Shown: piece by piece, positions 25,489-33,830 of the stretch
How the letters are laid out: every line of letters begins with the position of its first letter
Numbering within the stretch: the first letter of the stretch is position 1
Origin: Saccharopolyspora thermophila
Lineage (GTDB): Bacteria; Actinomycetota; Actinomycetes; Mycobacteriales; Pseudonocardiaceae
Length of the DNA: 64,000 nucleotides
Reading direction: 5' to 3'
NCBI RefSeq assembly: GCF_014646075.1
Contig: NZ_BMMT01000009.1
Coordinates: 1-64,000 of the forward strand
The notes under the pieces: model-generated
What the model was told of the DNA's origin: nothing
Databases searched by the model: none
The model's input: only the letters and a program-made list of their open reading frames with translations
Translations under genes and position numbers: made by a program

Positions 25489-26391
25489 TCAGCCGACGTA
25501 GCGGCGGGCCACGGAGTGGCGTTGGGGTTCCTCCAGCAGGCGCAGGCCCCGCTCCACCTGCGGCGGGACCACGCGGCGTTCGCGCAGGACCCAGGGCAGG
25601 CTGCGTAGCGCTTCGGCCAGCGCCGCCGCCGTGTGGCGATCCTTCGGAGCCGCCGCGAGGACCGCCGCGCTGCGGCGCAGGGCGGCCGTCACCGGTCGCC
25701 GCAGCCACGCCGTCCACACGGTGTTGCGGATGCCCAGCTGGCGGCGTCGCCGCGCGTCACGGGACCGCGACGGCGCGTGGTGGATCACCACGTCCTCCCG
25801 CCAGCACAACCACCAGCCCCGCGACACCAGGTCCAGGGCGAGCAGCTCCTCCTCGCCGCCGAGCCACAGCCGCGGGTGGAACCCGCCGACCTGGCGGAAG
25901 GCATCGACCCGGAACATCGTCAGCCCGGCCATGACGCTCAGCAGCGCTGGTCCCGGCAGCCAGTACGGCGCGGGCACCGGCGAGGCGCGCAGCTCCGGGA
26001 TCAGCGGGTCCTCGGCGAGATCGGGTTCGACCAGGCACCGGCCCATGACCGCGCCCACGTCCGGGTGGCGGTCCAGCACGGCGGCGGCGCGCAGCAGCGA
26101 CCCCGGTTGCCAGCGCGTGTCGTCGTCGCAGAAGGCGACGTAGGGCGTCGACGTGTGCTCGACGGCCCAGTTCCGCGCCACCGCGCCGAGGTTCTGCTCG
26201 TGGCGCAGCAGCCGCACGTGCGGGAAGCGCCGCCGGATGGCGTCGGCGGTGCCGTCCGCGGAACCGTTGTCCACCACGATGACCGGGGCGCCGTCGGGCA
26301 GCGCGGTCATGTGCTCCAGCGTCCGCAGGACCTCCGCGCACCTGTTGTGCGTCATCACGACCACGGTCGCGTTCCCTTTTCCGTGCACCAC
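25489..26391 (-). CDS. Family 2 glycosyltransferase
   Basis: 300 residues. GT-A fold: VVVMTHNRCAEVLRTLEHM at the start, VDNGSADGTADAI, and the metal-binding FCDDDTRW motif; GGEEELLALDLVSRGW is the acceptor-side motif. It transfers a sugar from a nucleotide donor; cytosolic or membrane-associated. It closely resembles the GT2 at 28711-29577 in order of motifs, so the two are probably paralogues of one glycan locus. It is divergent from the UXS-like gene. The 213 bp behind it (25276-25488) look empty. Confidence 0.88.
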   Translation of the reverse strand: MVHGKGNATVVVMTHNRCAEVLRTLEHMTALPDGAPVIVVDNGSADGTADAIRRRFPHVRLLRHEQNLGAVARNWAVEHTSTPYVAFCDDDTRWQPGSLLRAAAVLDRHPDVGAVMGRCLVEPDLAEDPLIPELRASPVPAPYWLPGPALLSVMAGLTMFRVDAFRQVGGFHPRLWLGGEEELLALDLVSRGWWLCWREDVVIHHAPSRSRDARRRRQLGIRNTVWTAWLRRPVTAALRRSAAVLAAAPKDRHTAAALAEALRSLPWVLRERRVVPPQVERGLRLLEEPQRHSVARRYVG

Positions 26392-26473
26392 GAACCGGTG
26401 CTACCCGGTGCGGGGCGCGCGCAATCCTGGTTTGCCCGCAGCGGGACCGGGGTAGCGCGGATCCGGGAAGGTG

Positions 26474-27445
26474 ATGCCGGTGCAGTGGGAGTTCCGCCGG
26501 GTGGCGGTCACGGGCGGTGCGGGTTTCCTCGGCTCGCACCTGTGCGAGCAGTTGGTGGCACGCGGAACCTCGGTGCTGTGCCTGGACAACCTCAGCACCG
26601 GGTCGGCGCGCAACCTGGAATCCCTGGCCGAGGAGCCCACTTTCGAGCTGGTCGAGCACGACATCGCGCGGCGCCCGTACACCGCCGGCGGGATCGACCT
26701 GGTCGTCCACCTGGCGTCGCCGGCGTCGCCGGCGGACTACCTGCGGATGCCGGTGGAGACGCTGCGGGTCGGTAGCCGTGGCACCGAGCACGCCCTGGAG
26801 CTGGCCGACCGCAACGGGGCCCGGTTCCTGCTGGTGTCCACCAGCGAGGTCTACGGCGATCCGCTGCGGCACCCGCAGACGGAGGACTACTGGGGCAACG
26901 TCAACCCCGTCGGCCCGCGCGCCGTCTACGACGAGGCCAAGCGCTACGCCGAGGCGCTGACGACCGCCTTCCGGGCCAGCCGCGGCACCGGCACCCGGAT
27001 CGCCCGGGTCTTCAACACCTACGGCCCGCGGATGCGGCCCGCCGACGGCCGGGTGGTGCCCACGTTCATCCGGCAGGCGCTGGCTGGGGAACCGATCACG
27101 GTCAACGGCGACGGCCGCCAGACCCGGTCGCTGTGCTATGTGGACGACACGGTGCGTGGACTGCTGGCCGTGGCGGCCGCGAACCGGCCGCAGCCGGTGA
27201 ACATCGGCCGCCCCGGCGAACTGCCGGTGCGCAAGCTGGCCGAGCTGGTGCGCTCGCTGGTCGGGTCACGCTCGCCGATCGAGCACGTCGCCGCGTCGGC
27301 CGACGACCCGAAACGCCGCTGCCCGGACATCACGGTCGCCACCCGAGAACTGGGGTGGCGACCGCGGGTCGACGTCGTGGCGGGTCTGCGCCACACCATC
27401 GCCTGGTTCACCGCAGAAGCGCGCGCAGCGGGTGCCGCGCGATGA
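26474..27445 (+). CDS. UDP-glucuronate decarboxylase-like epimerase/dehydratase
   Basis: 323 residues, extended SDR. NAD motif TGGAGFLGSH is at the N-terminus, followed by LDNLSTGS. HLASPASPADYLRMPVETL, the STSEVYGDP active-site serine/threonine strand and YDEAKRYAE with catalytic Tyr and Lys match UDP-xylose synthases. It probably turns UDP-glucuronate, made by the dehydrogenase at 41471, into UDP-xylose. Other UDP-sugar epimerases of the same fold cannot be excluded. ATG 26474 follows GGGAAGG; GTG at 26480 is an alternative. Confidence 0.8.
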   Translation: MPVQWEFRRVAVTGGAGFLGSHLCEQLVARGTSVLCLDNLSTGSARNLESLAEEPTFELVEHDIARRPYTAGGIDLVVHLASPASPADYLRMPVETLRVGSRGTEHALELADRNGARFLLVSTSEVYGDPLRHPQTEDYWGNVNPVGPRAVYDEAKRYAEALTTAFRASRGTGTRIARVFNTYGPRMRPADGRVVPTFIRQALAGEPITVNGDGRQTRSLCYVDDTVRGLLAVAAANRPQPVNIGRPGELPVRKLAELVRSLVGSRSPIEHVAASADDPKRRCPDITVATRELGWRPRVDVVAGLRHTIAWFTAEARAAGAAR

Positions 27446-27761
27446 AGCGGCGTCGGCGCAGCGTGCGGGTCAGCGCGTAGGCGATGGCGCAACTGGTGGC
27501 GAACACGAGCGCGATGCTCAGCAACCGCGGTGGTGTCGCGATCTGCCGCACGGCGCGCTCGGCGCGGCTCTGGGTGCGCATCACCGCGTTGCGCGCGGCC
27601 TGCCTGGACCGTTCCGGGATGTCCGCGCGGTGCATGAGTTCGTCCAGCGTCTGGATCAGCTCCTGCTTGGTGACGTCGTGCTCCGCCTGCAGCCCGGCCG
27701 CCCCGGCTTCGAGCTCGGCCGCGCGTTCCTGCCTGATGTCGCGGTGCTGGCCGGTGGTCAT
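27408..27761 (-). CDS. DUF3618-type small membrane protein
   Basis: 117 residues: an N-terminal charged helix with the DUF3618-like KQELIQTLDELMHRAD pattern, an amphipathic middle and one hydrophobic segment (LLSIALVFATSCAIAYAL) before a basic tail. It overlaps the upstream holin-like gene by 4 bp and the end of the convergent epimerase gene by 38 bp. Function unknown; such genes usually travel with phage-holin-superfamily envelope proteins, as here. Confidence 0.75.
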   Translation of the reverse strand: MTTGQHRDIRQERAAELEAGAAGLQAEHDVTKQELIQTLDELMHRADIPERSRQAARNAVMRTQSRAERAVRQIATPPRLLSIALVFATSCAIAYALTRTLRRRRFIARHPLRALLR

Positions 27762-28180
27762 CGTCGGATCGCCTCGCTGAGGTCGTGGTAGTCCTGCCTG
27801 ATCGCCTCCAGCGACGCCTCGGGCATCGCCGGTGCGGAGTGCTTCAACCGCGCGCGGCCCACCAGGGCCGAGATCCCCGCCGCCAGCAGCAGCACGGCGG
27901 CGACGATCAGCGCGGCCAGCCACGCGTCGAGTACGATGTCGAGGGCGATCACGGCCGTGGCAACCAGGGTCCCGCCGCCGAGCAGGCCGAGTACGCCGGC
28001 GGCGCCGAGCATCGCGGCGCCCGCACCGGCCTGCTTGCCCTTGCGCTGCAGCTCCAGCTGCGCCAGGCGCAGCTCGGTGCGGATCAGGCGGGTCAGCTGC
28101 CCGCCCACGTCGCTGATGAGCTGCCCGGTGCTCCGGCGCGACAGGTCCGGTGTGTGCACCGGTTCGGTGTGCGTCGTCAT
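27758..28180 (-). CDS. Holin-superfamily III-like membrane protein
   Basis: 140 residues. An N-terminal amphipathic helix (STGQLISDVGGQLTRLIRTE, then LRLAQLELQRKGKQ) precedes two glycine-rich membrane hairpins, the pattern of the phage_holin_3_6/DUF1469 family found in actinobacterial chromosomes. It is not evidence of a prophage. ATG 28180 is preceded by GAGGAGTGAACG inside the end of the GAF gene. Confidence 0.8.
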   Translation of the reverse strand: MTTHTEPVHTPDLSRRSTGQLISDVGGQLTRLIRTELRLAQLELQRKGKQAGAGAAMLGAAGVLGLLGGGTLVATAVIALDIVLDAWLAALIVAAVLLLAAGISALVGRARLKHSAPAMPEASLEAIRQDYHDLSEAIRR

Positions 28181-28183
28181 CGT

Positions 28184-28714
28184 TCACTCCTCACCACGTC
28201 CGTGGCCGCGACGCCGACTGCACTCCACCTGGTACCCGTTCACCGGCGCCGCCACTCCTGCCAGACCGTCGGCCAGCAGCGCCGCGCAGATGGCCGGGAT
28301 GGCCAGCTGGGCGGTGGTCTCGTCGCGCTCGGTGAAGGCGTGCGAGCGCTGCGCGTAGAGGCTCAGGGTGCCCAGCAGGGCGTCGTTGTGCAGCAGCGGC
28401 ACGACCAGGAAGCTGAAGATGCGCGCCTCGCGGGCGCTGCGGGCGAATCCCGGCCAGCAGAGGCGGACCTGCGTGATGTCGGCGAGCACCGACCGGCCGC
28501 TGCGGGCCGCTTCCACGCACGGCCCGGCGCCGTGCCGGAGCTGCGCGAGGTCGACCCGCCGGGCGCGTTCGTCGGTGTGCAGCGCCAGCGCGCGCGGCCC
28601 GCTGATGCAGGCCATGTCGGCACCGGGCACCGCCGTGATCAGCCGCGCCAGCAGCGCCGGCGTCGAGTTCCGGTAGGTCCGGTCGAGCACGACCACTCCC
28701 GCACCACGCGTCAC
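28184..28714 (-). CDS. GAF-domain protein
   Basis: 176 residues from GTG 28714, overlapping the GT2 stop by 4 bp. One GAF fold: ALLARLITAVPGADMACISG, RHGAGPCVEAARSGRSVLADI, then FSFLVVPLLHNDALLGTLSLYA. The last 30 residues carry no ANTAR or kinase output domain. GAF domains bind small ligands or redox cofactors. It may be a stand-alone sensor for the glycosyltransferase operon; this is inferred from position only. Confidence 0.8.
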   Translation of the reverse strand: MTRGAGVVVLDRTYRNSTPALLARLITAVPGADMACISGPRALALHTDERARRVDLAQLRHGAGPCVEAARSGRSVLADITQVRLCWPGFARSAREARIFSFLVVPLLHNDALLGTLSLYAQRSHAFTERDETTAQLAIPAICAALLADGLAGVAAPVNGYQVECSRRRGHGRGEE

Positions 28715-29577
28715 CAGGGGTGCACTTCCAGCACGTCCATCTCTTTGCGGACTTCGGCGGGCAGTTGGCGGCGGTGCGTCAGCGCGGTCGGCAGCCGCCG
28801 CAGCACCGCCAACGCGGCCCGCCTGCTCGGCGGGTCGACGAGGGCACGCTGCAGCAGCCGGGCCGTCCGCGTGACGGCCGCCGCGGGGGCCTGCCGCATC
28901 CAGGAAATCAGCACGTCGTTGCGCAGTTCCAGCACCCGCCGGCCGTGGTCGTCGCGCGCGGTGGACGGGTGGTGGTGGGCGACGATGTCGTCGACGTAGA
29001 TCAGGTCCCATCCGGCGGCGGCCACATCGCAGGCCAGCAGTTTCTCCTCGGCGGCGAAGAACAGCTCGCGGCTGAAACCGCCGACCGACAGGAACGCGTC
29101 GCGCCGCACGATCGCCGCGCAGGCGGTGAAGCCGAGGATGCGCGGCCCGGGCAGCTGCGCGGGGCTGCGCAGCGGTGACCGCGCCATCAGGTCGTTGACC
29201 GGGTCCCTGCGCTCCTGCTCGCCGACCAGCGTGCGGGCGGCGATCACACCCACGCCCGGGTGCGCGGAGAACACCTCCTCGGCGCGGGCCAGCGAGCCCT
29301 GCCGCCACCACGAGTCGTCGTCGCTGAAGGCGACGTAGGGTGTCGCGGCCCGCTGCACGCCGATGTTGCGCGCGGCGGCACCGAGGTTTCGCGGTGCGCG
29401 CACGAGCGCGACGTCGGGGAACTCCTCGGCGACGGCGTCCGCGGTGGCGTCGCGGGAGTCGTTGTCCACCACGATGATCGGCGGCGTCGGGTCCAGGTCG
29501 CTGAGTTCGCCCAGGGTGCGCAGCAGCTCCGCGCACCGGTCGCGGGTGGCGATCACGACGCTGGTGTTCAGGCGCAT
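28711..29577 (-). CDS. Family 2 glycosyltransferase
   Basis: 288 residues from ATG 29577 behind AGGAG. GT-A motifs: SVVIATRDRCAELLRTLGEL, VDNDSRDATADAV, FSDDDSWW, and AAEEKLLACDVAAAGWD. It overlaps the pyruvyl-transferase-like gene upstream by 10 bp and the GAF gene downstream by 4 bp, so all three form an operon. Donor and acceptor are not readable. Confidence 0.88.
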   Translation of the reverse strand: MRLNTSVVIATRDRCAELLRTLGELSDLDPTPPIIVVDNDSRDATADAVAEEFPDVALVRAPRNLGAAARNIGVQRAATPYVAFSDDDSWWRQGSLARAEEVFSAHPGVGVIAARTLVGEQERRDPVNDLMARSPLRSPAQLPGPRILGFTACAAIVRRDAFLSVGGFSRELFFAAEEKLLACDVAAAGWDLIYVDDIVAHHHPSTARDDHGRRVLELRNDVLISWMRQAPAAAVTRTARLLQRALVDPPSRRAALAVLRRLPTALTHRRQLPAEVRKEMDVLEVHPW

Positions 29578-30455
29578 GGCGACTCCTGGCGAACAACCGC
29601 GACCACCGCGTCGACCAGCGGTGATCCGGCCGTGGTGGCGCGGCGCAGCGCGAGGTCGCGCCCGGCGGGCGAGCAGCACCACGCCCACCAGCGGTCCAGC
29701 GCGGCGGCACTGATCTCGTCGGCGCGCAGCACCGCGGGCCACCGCCACACCGCCGCCTGCGCCGCGACCTTCGCGCCGCCGGCGATGGGGTCCGCGGCCA
29801 GCACCGGTCGACCCCGCGACAGGCCGAAGACCAGGCCGTGCAGCCGGGAGGTGATGACCACGTCGGTGCGGTCCACCAGGGACGTGAACTGATCCACAGT
29901 GGAGCAGCAGCGCCAGTCCCGGGGGTCCAGCCTGGTGTCCAGCGGTAGGGCGGCGCAGTCCACTCCGGTCAACCAGTCCACCAGCACCCGGTGCACCTCC
30001 TCGTGCCGGCGGCGCGTCCCGTACTCCGGTTGCGCGGGGGCGAGCGCGACACCCGCCACCGGCACCCGGCCGGCCGGGGCTGGTGTGGCCAGGTCCAGCG
30101 CCGGGTCAGCCGCGCCGCCGTCCCGGGCGAAGACGTGGTGGAATCCCACGACCGCCGGGTCCTGAGGATCCAGCACGGACACGCCGACGGCCACGCGGTG
30201 GCAGCCGGCGTAGCGCTCGTGCAGCGCCTCCACCTGCCAGCCGCGCGCCGGCCCGCACACGAAGACCAGGTGCGTGTAGTCCGCCGGGCGCGCCCGGTCG
30301 AGATCCTGCCCGGGCACCAGAACAGGGCTCCACGCCAGGTCATTCGGGATACCACGGGCGGACAGCGCCGCCGCGACGTGCCGCATGCTCAGCACGTCGC
30401 CGGCTGTGGCTTCGCCGTGCCGGAAACTCGGCCACCCGGTGATCAGCACGCGCAC
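29568..30455 (-). CDS. Polysaccharide pyruvyl transferase-like protein
   Basis: 295 residues from GTG 30455 behind AGGAG. It starts VRVLITGWPSFRHGEATAGDVLS. The C-terminal signature of the family is TDVVITSRLHGLVFGLSRGRPVLAAD followed by GGAKV. Members add pyruvate ketals to surface sugars; some relatives are only GT-B-like. It leads the minus-strand operon and is divergent from the carbamoyltransferase gene across 244 bp that should hold both promoters. No clear promoter was found there. Confidence 0.75.
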   Translation of the reverse strand: MRVLITGWPSFRHGEATAGDVLSMRHVAAALSARGIPNDLAWSPVLVPGQDLDRARPADYTHLVFVCGPARGWQVEALHERYAGCHRVAVGVSVLDPQDPAVVGFHHVFARDGGAADPALDLATPAPAGRVPVAGVALAPAQPEYGTRRRHEEVHRVLVDWLTGVDCAALPLDTRLDPRDWRCCSTVDQFTSLVDRTDVVITSRLHGLVFGLSRGRPVLAADPIAGGAKVAAQAAVWRWPAVLRADEISAAALDRWWAWCCSPAGRDLALRRATTAGSPLVDAVVAVVRQESPCA

Positions 30456-30699
30456 GATGACTCCTGTCGTCCGAACTCGCCGCACCGGCATACCCGCGCT
30501 GCCGCGCGGAAACTCCCCACTCGCCTGCGCACGGTGAGCGACTGGCCTTCCGGGATCTGGAAAACCGCCGCAGTTGCCGCGATATTTCGGTCTTACGTGT
30601 TTAGGAGTCGCTTCGCAGGGTAGCGATGTAGTCGGGAGCAGTGGTCGCCCGACCGGCCAGCCACACCGGAAGCCGGACACCGCCGGAGGAGTCGTCGCT

Positions 30700-32337
30700 G
30701 TGCGTATCCTGGGGATCAACGCCGTGTTCCACGACCCGGCCGCCGCGCTGGTCGTCGACGGCCGCATCGTGGCCGCGGCCGAGGAGGAGCGCTTCTCGCG
30801 CCGCAAGCACGGGAAACGACCAGTTCCGTTCTCCGCGTGGGAACAGCCGGAGCAGGCCGCGAACTGGTGCCTGCGGCAGGCCGGGATCAGCCCGGCCGAC
30901 CTGGACGCGGTCGCCTACTCCTACGACCCCTCCCTGGTGGACCACGGGTTGCCCGGCCTGGACTCGACGTGGGAAGAGCTGCGCACCACGTTCGCCCGGC
31001 ACGCACCGGGATTCCTCCGCACGGCGCTGCCGGGACTCGACCCGCAGATCGTGCGGTTCGTGCCGCACCACGTCGCGCACGCCGCCTCGGCCGGGCTGGC
31101 CGCGCCGTTCGACGACTGTGCCGTGCTGACCGCGGACGGTCGCGGGGAGAGCATCTCGGCGCTGGCCGGGCAGTACCGCGGTGGACACCTGGAGGTGCTG
31201 GCCACGCAGCTCCTGCCGCACTCGCTGGGCCTGATGTACGAGGAGCTGACCGAGCACCTGGGCTTTCACCGCTCCAGCGACGAGTACAAGGTCATGGCGC
31301 TGGCCTCCTACGCCAAACCCCTGTTCCTGGCGGACTTCGCCGAGCTGGTGCGCAGCACCGGCGACGGGCACTTCGAGGTCGGTGACACCGACTGGTCACG
31401 CTGGGCGCCGCGTCGCGCGCCCGACGGCCGCGTCGAGCCGGAGCACGCCCAGTTGGCCGCCAGTGTGCAGGCCCGCCTCGAGGAGGTGCTGCTCGACCTG
31501 GCGCGGTGGCTGCACCGGCAAACCGGGCAGGAGCGGCTGGCGATGGCCGGGGGCGTGGCGCTGAACTGCGTCGCCAACACCCGCCTGGCCGCAGAAGGAC
31601 CGTTCCGCGAGGTGTGGGTGCAACCGGCCGCCGGTGACGCGGGTACCGCGCTGGGCGCGGCGCTGGAGCTGGCCGCGAAAGAAGGCGAACCGCGCACCAC
31701 GATGACCGGCGCCGACCTCGGCCGGGAATGGTCCGATGTGGACATCGAGGCGCTGCTGCGCACCGCCGCCGTCGAGCACGAGCGACCCGTCGACGTCGCC
31801 GAGGTGGCCGCCGCGGCGCTGGCCCGCGACGAGACGGTCGGCTGGTTCCAGGGGCGCAGCGAGTTCGGCCCGCGCGCGCTGGGCCACCGGTCGCTTCTCG
31901 CACACCCCGGGCACGCGCACAACGTGGAGCGGCTCAACGACATCAAGGGCCGCGAGCAGTTCCGGCCGGTGGCACCGATGGTGCTGGCCGAGCGCGCCGG
32001 CGAGCTGTTCGGCCGCGGCCCGCTGCCGAGCCCCTACATGCTGTTCGTGCACGACGTGGCCGGCGAATGGCAGCCCCGGATACCGGCCGCGGTGCACGTG
32101 GACGGCACCGCGCGGGCGCAGACCGTGGACCGCGAGCGCGAGCCGCTGCTGGCCCGGCTGCTGGACTCCTTCGCCGCGCGCACCGGCCTGCCCGCGGTGG
32201 TCAACACCAGCTTCAACACCGCCGGCCGCCCGATGGTCGACAGCCCCGTCGACGCGCTGGAGTGCTTCGGCGCCTCGGCGATCGACGTGCTGGTGCTCGG
32301 GCCGTTCGTGGTGCGCCGCCGGGGGAGCCGGCCATGA
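30700..32337 (+). CDS. NodU/CmcH-type O-carbamoyltransferase
   Basis: 545 residues. The N-terminal Kae1-like domain starts ILGINAVFHDPAAALVVDG, with AAEEERFSRRKH, the metal-binding HHVAHAASA, and ADGRGE. The C-terminal domain has WFQGRSEFGPRALGHRS and VVNTSFNTAGRPMV. It should move a carbamoyl group from carbamoyl phosphate, through carbamoyl-AMP, to a hydroxyl of a sugar. GTG 30700 follows GGAGGAG. It heads the long plus-strand glycan run and overlaps the next gene by 4 bp. Confidence 0.9.
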   Translation: MRILGINAVFHDPAAALVVDGRIVAAAEEERFSRRKHGKRPVPFSAWEQPEQAANWCLRQAGISPADLDAVAYSYDPSLVDHGLPGLDSTWEELRTTFARHAPGFLRTALPGLDPQIVRFVPHHVAHAASAGLAAPFDDCAVLTADGRGESISALAGQYRGGHLEVLATQLLPHSLGLMYEELTEHLGFHRSSDEYKVMALASYAKPLFLADFAELVRSTGDGHFEVGDTDWSRWAPRRAPDGRVEPEHAQLAASVQARLEEVLLDLARWLHRQTGQERLAMAGGVALNCVANTRLAAEGPFREVWVQPAAGDAGTALGAALELAAKEGEPRTTMTGADLGREWSDVDIEALLRTAAVEHERPVDVAEVAAAALARDETVGWFQGRSEFGPRALGHRSLLAHPGHAHNVERLNDIKGREQFRPVAPMVLAERAGELFGRGPLPSPYMLFVHDVAGEWQPRIPAAVHVDGTARAQTVDREREPLLARLLDSFAARTGLPAVVNTSFNTAGRPMVDSPVDALECFGASAIDVLVLGPFVVRRRGSRP

Positions 32338-33830
32338 CCGCACCGCAGACCCGCTACGCCGTCATCGTCCCCACGACCGGGCGATCGAGCCTGGGCGCGC
32401 TGCTGGAGGCGCTGGATTCGGCGGCCGGACCGGCACCCGCGGAGGTCGTGGTGGTCGACGACCGCCCGCACCCGGCGCCGCCGCTGGCCCTGCCGAAAAC
32501 CTCGCTGCCCGTCCGGCTCGCCCGGTCCGGCGGGCGGGGCCCGGCCGCCGCACGCAACACCGGGTGGCGCGAGGTGGACGCCGACTGGGTGGTGTTCCTC
32601 GACGACGACGTGGTGCCGGGGCCGCGGTGGCGCCGAGACCTGCGGCATGACCTCGACGTCGGGCCCGACGTCGTGGCCTGCCAGGGCCGGATCGCGGTGC
32701 CGCTGCCGGAGGACCGCCGCCCCACCGACCTGGAGCGCGGTGTGGCGGGACTGGCCAACGCCTGGTGGATCACCGCCGACATGGCCTACCGGCGCAGCGC
32801 GCTGGCCGCCTGCGGTGGTTTCGACGAGCGCTTCCGGCGTGCCTTCCGGGAAGACGCCGACCTCGCGCTGCGGGTTCAGGCCGCGGGGTGGCGACTGGTC
32901 ATCGGCAGCCGCACCACCGAACACCCGGTGCGCCCCGCCGGACCGCTGGCCAGCGTGCGGGCGCAGGCCGGTAACGCCGACAACGCCCTCATGCGGCGCA
33001 AGTACGGCAGGAACTGGCGCAAGCGGATCGGTGAAGGGCCGGGGCGCACCCGCCGGCACGCGATCACCACCGCGGCGGGTCTCGCGACGCTGGCCGCCAC
33101 CTGCGCCGGGCGGCACCGGGCCGCGTGGACCTCGGCGGCCGGGTGGGCCGCGCTGACCGCGGAGTTCGCGCTGCGGCGCATCCTGCCCGGCCCGCGGACC
33201 GCGGCCGAGATCGGCCGGATGCTGCTGACCAGCGTGCTGATCCCGCCGGTGGCCTGCTGGCACCGGCTGCGCGGCGAACTCGCGTACCGGCGGCGACCGA
33301 CGCTGCCGGCGGCGGTGCTGTTCGACCGCGACGACACCCTGATCCACGACGTGCCCTACAACGGTGACCCGGCACGCGTGCGCCCGGTGACCGGCGCGCG
33401 CGAGGCCCTGGACCGGTTGCGGGTCAACCGCATCCGGATCGGGGTGGTGAGCAACCAGTCCGGGGTGGCCCGCGGGCTCCTGCGCGAATCCGACGTCGCC
33501 GCCGTCAACGCCGAGGTGGAGCGGCAGCTGGGGCCCGTTGACACCTGGCAGTGCTGCCCGCACGGCGACCGGGACGGCTGCGACTGCCGCAAACCCGCAC
33601 CGGGACTGGTGCAACGCGCGGCGGCGCAGCTGGACGTCCCGGCCAGCCGCTGCGTGGTGATCGGCGACACCGGAGCCGACGTCGAGGCGGCACTCGCGGC
33701 CGGGGCCCGGGCGATCCTGGTGCCCACCGGGCGGACCCGGCCCGCGGAGATCACGCGCGCGGTCTGTGACGCCGAGATCGCCCCGTCGGTGTGGGCCGCC
33801 GTGGAGTTGGTGCTCGGGGGTGGCCGGTGA
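32334..33830 (+). CDS. GT2 glycosyltransferase fused to GmhB-like heptose-bisphosphate phosphatase
   Basis: 498 residues. Residues 1-300 are a GT-A glycosyltransferase with VIVPTTGRSSLGALLEAL, FLDDDVVPG (acidic triad at 90-92) and a hydrophobic region around 245-310 that may touch the membrane. Residues 328-498 are an HAD-IIIA phosphatase of the D-glycero-D-manno-heptose 1,7-bisphosphatase type: FDRDDTLIHD with D331/D333, VSNQSG, the zinc loop CCPHGDRDGCDCRKP, and VIGDTGADV. The phosphatase supplies a step of ADP-heptose synthesis that the separate GmhA and HldE genes need. Such a fusion is unusual. Confidence 0.88.
   Translation: MTAPQTRYAVIVPTTGRSSLGALLEALDSAAGPAPAEVVVVDDRPHPAPPLALPKTSLPVRLARSGGRGPAAARNTGWREVDADWVVFLDDDVVPGPRWRRDLRHDLDVGPDVVACQGRIAVPLPEDRRPTDLERGVAGLANAWWITADMAYRRSALAACGGFDERFRRAFREDADLALRVQAAGWRLVIGSRTTEHPVRPAGPLASVRAQAGNADNALMRRKYGRNWRKRIGEGPGRTRRHAITTAAGLATLAATCAGRHRAAWTSAAGWAALTAEFALRRILPGPRTAAEIGRMLLTSVLIPPVACWHRLRGELAYRRRPTLPAAVLFDRDDTLIHDVPYNGDPARVRPVTGAREALDRLRVNRIRIGVVSNQSGVARGLLRESDVAAVNAEVERQLGPVDTWQCCPHGDRDGCDCRKPAPGLVQRAAAQLDVPASRCVVIGDTGADVEAALAAGARAILVPTGRTRPAEITRAVCDAEIAPSVWAAVELVLGGGR

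Noticed and set aside
27758-28180. Prophage holin
   Set aside because: The family is common in actinobacterial chromosomes, and no phage genes surround it.
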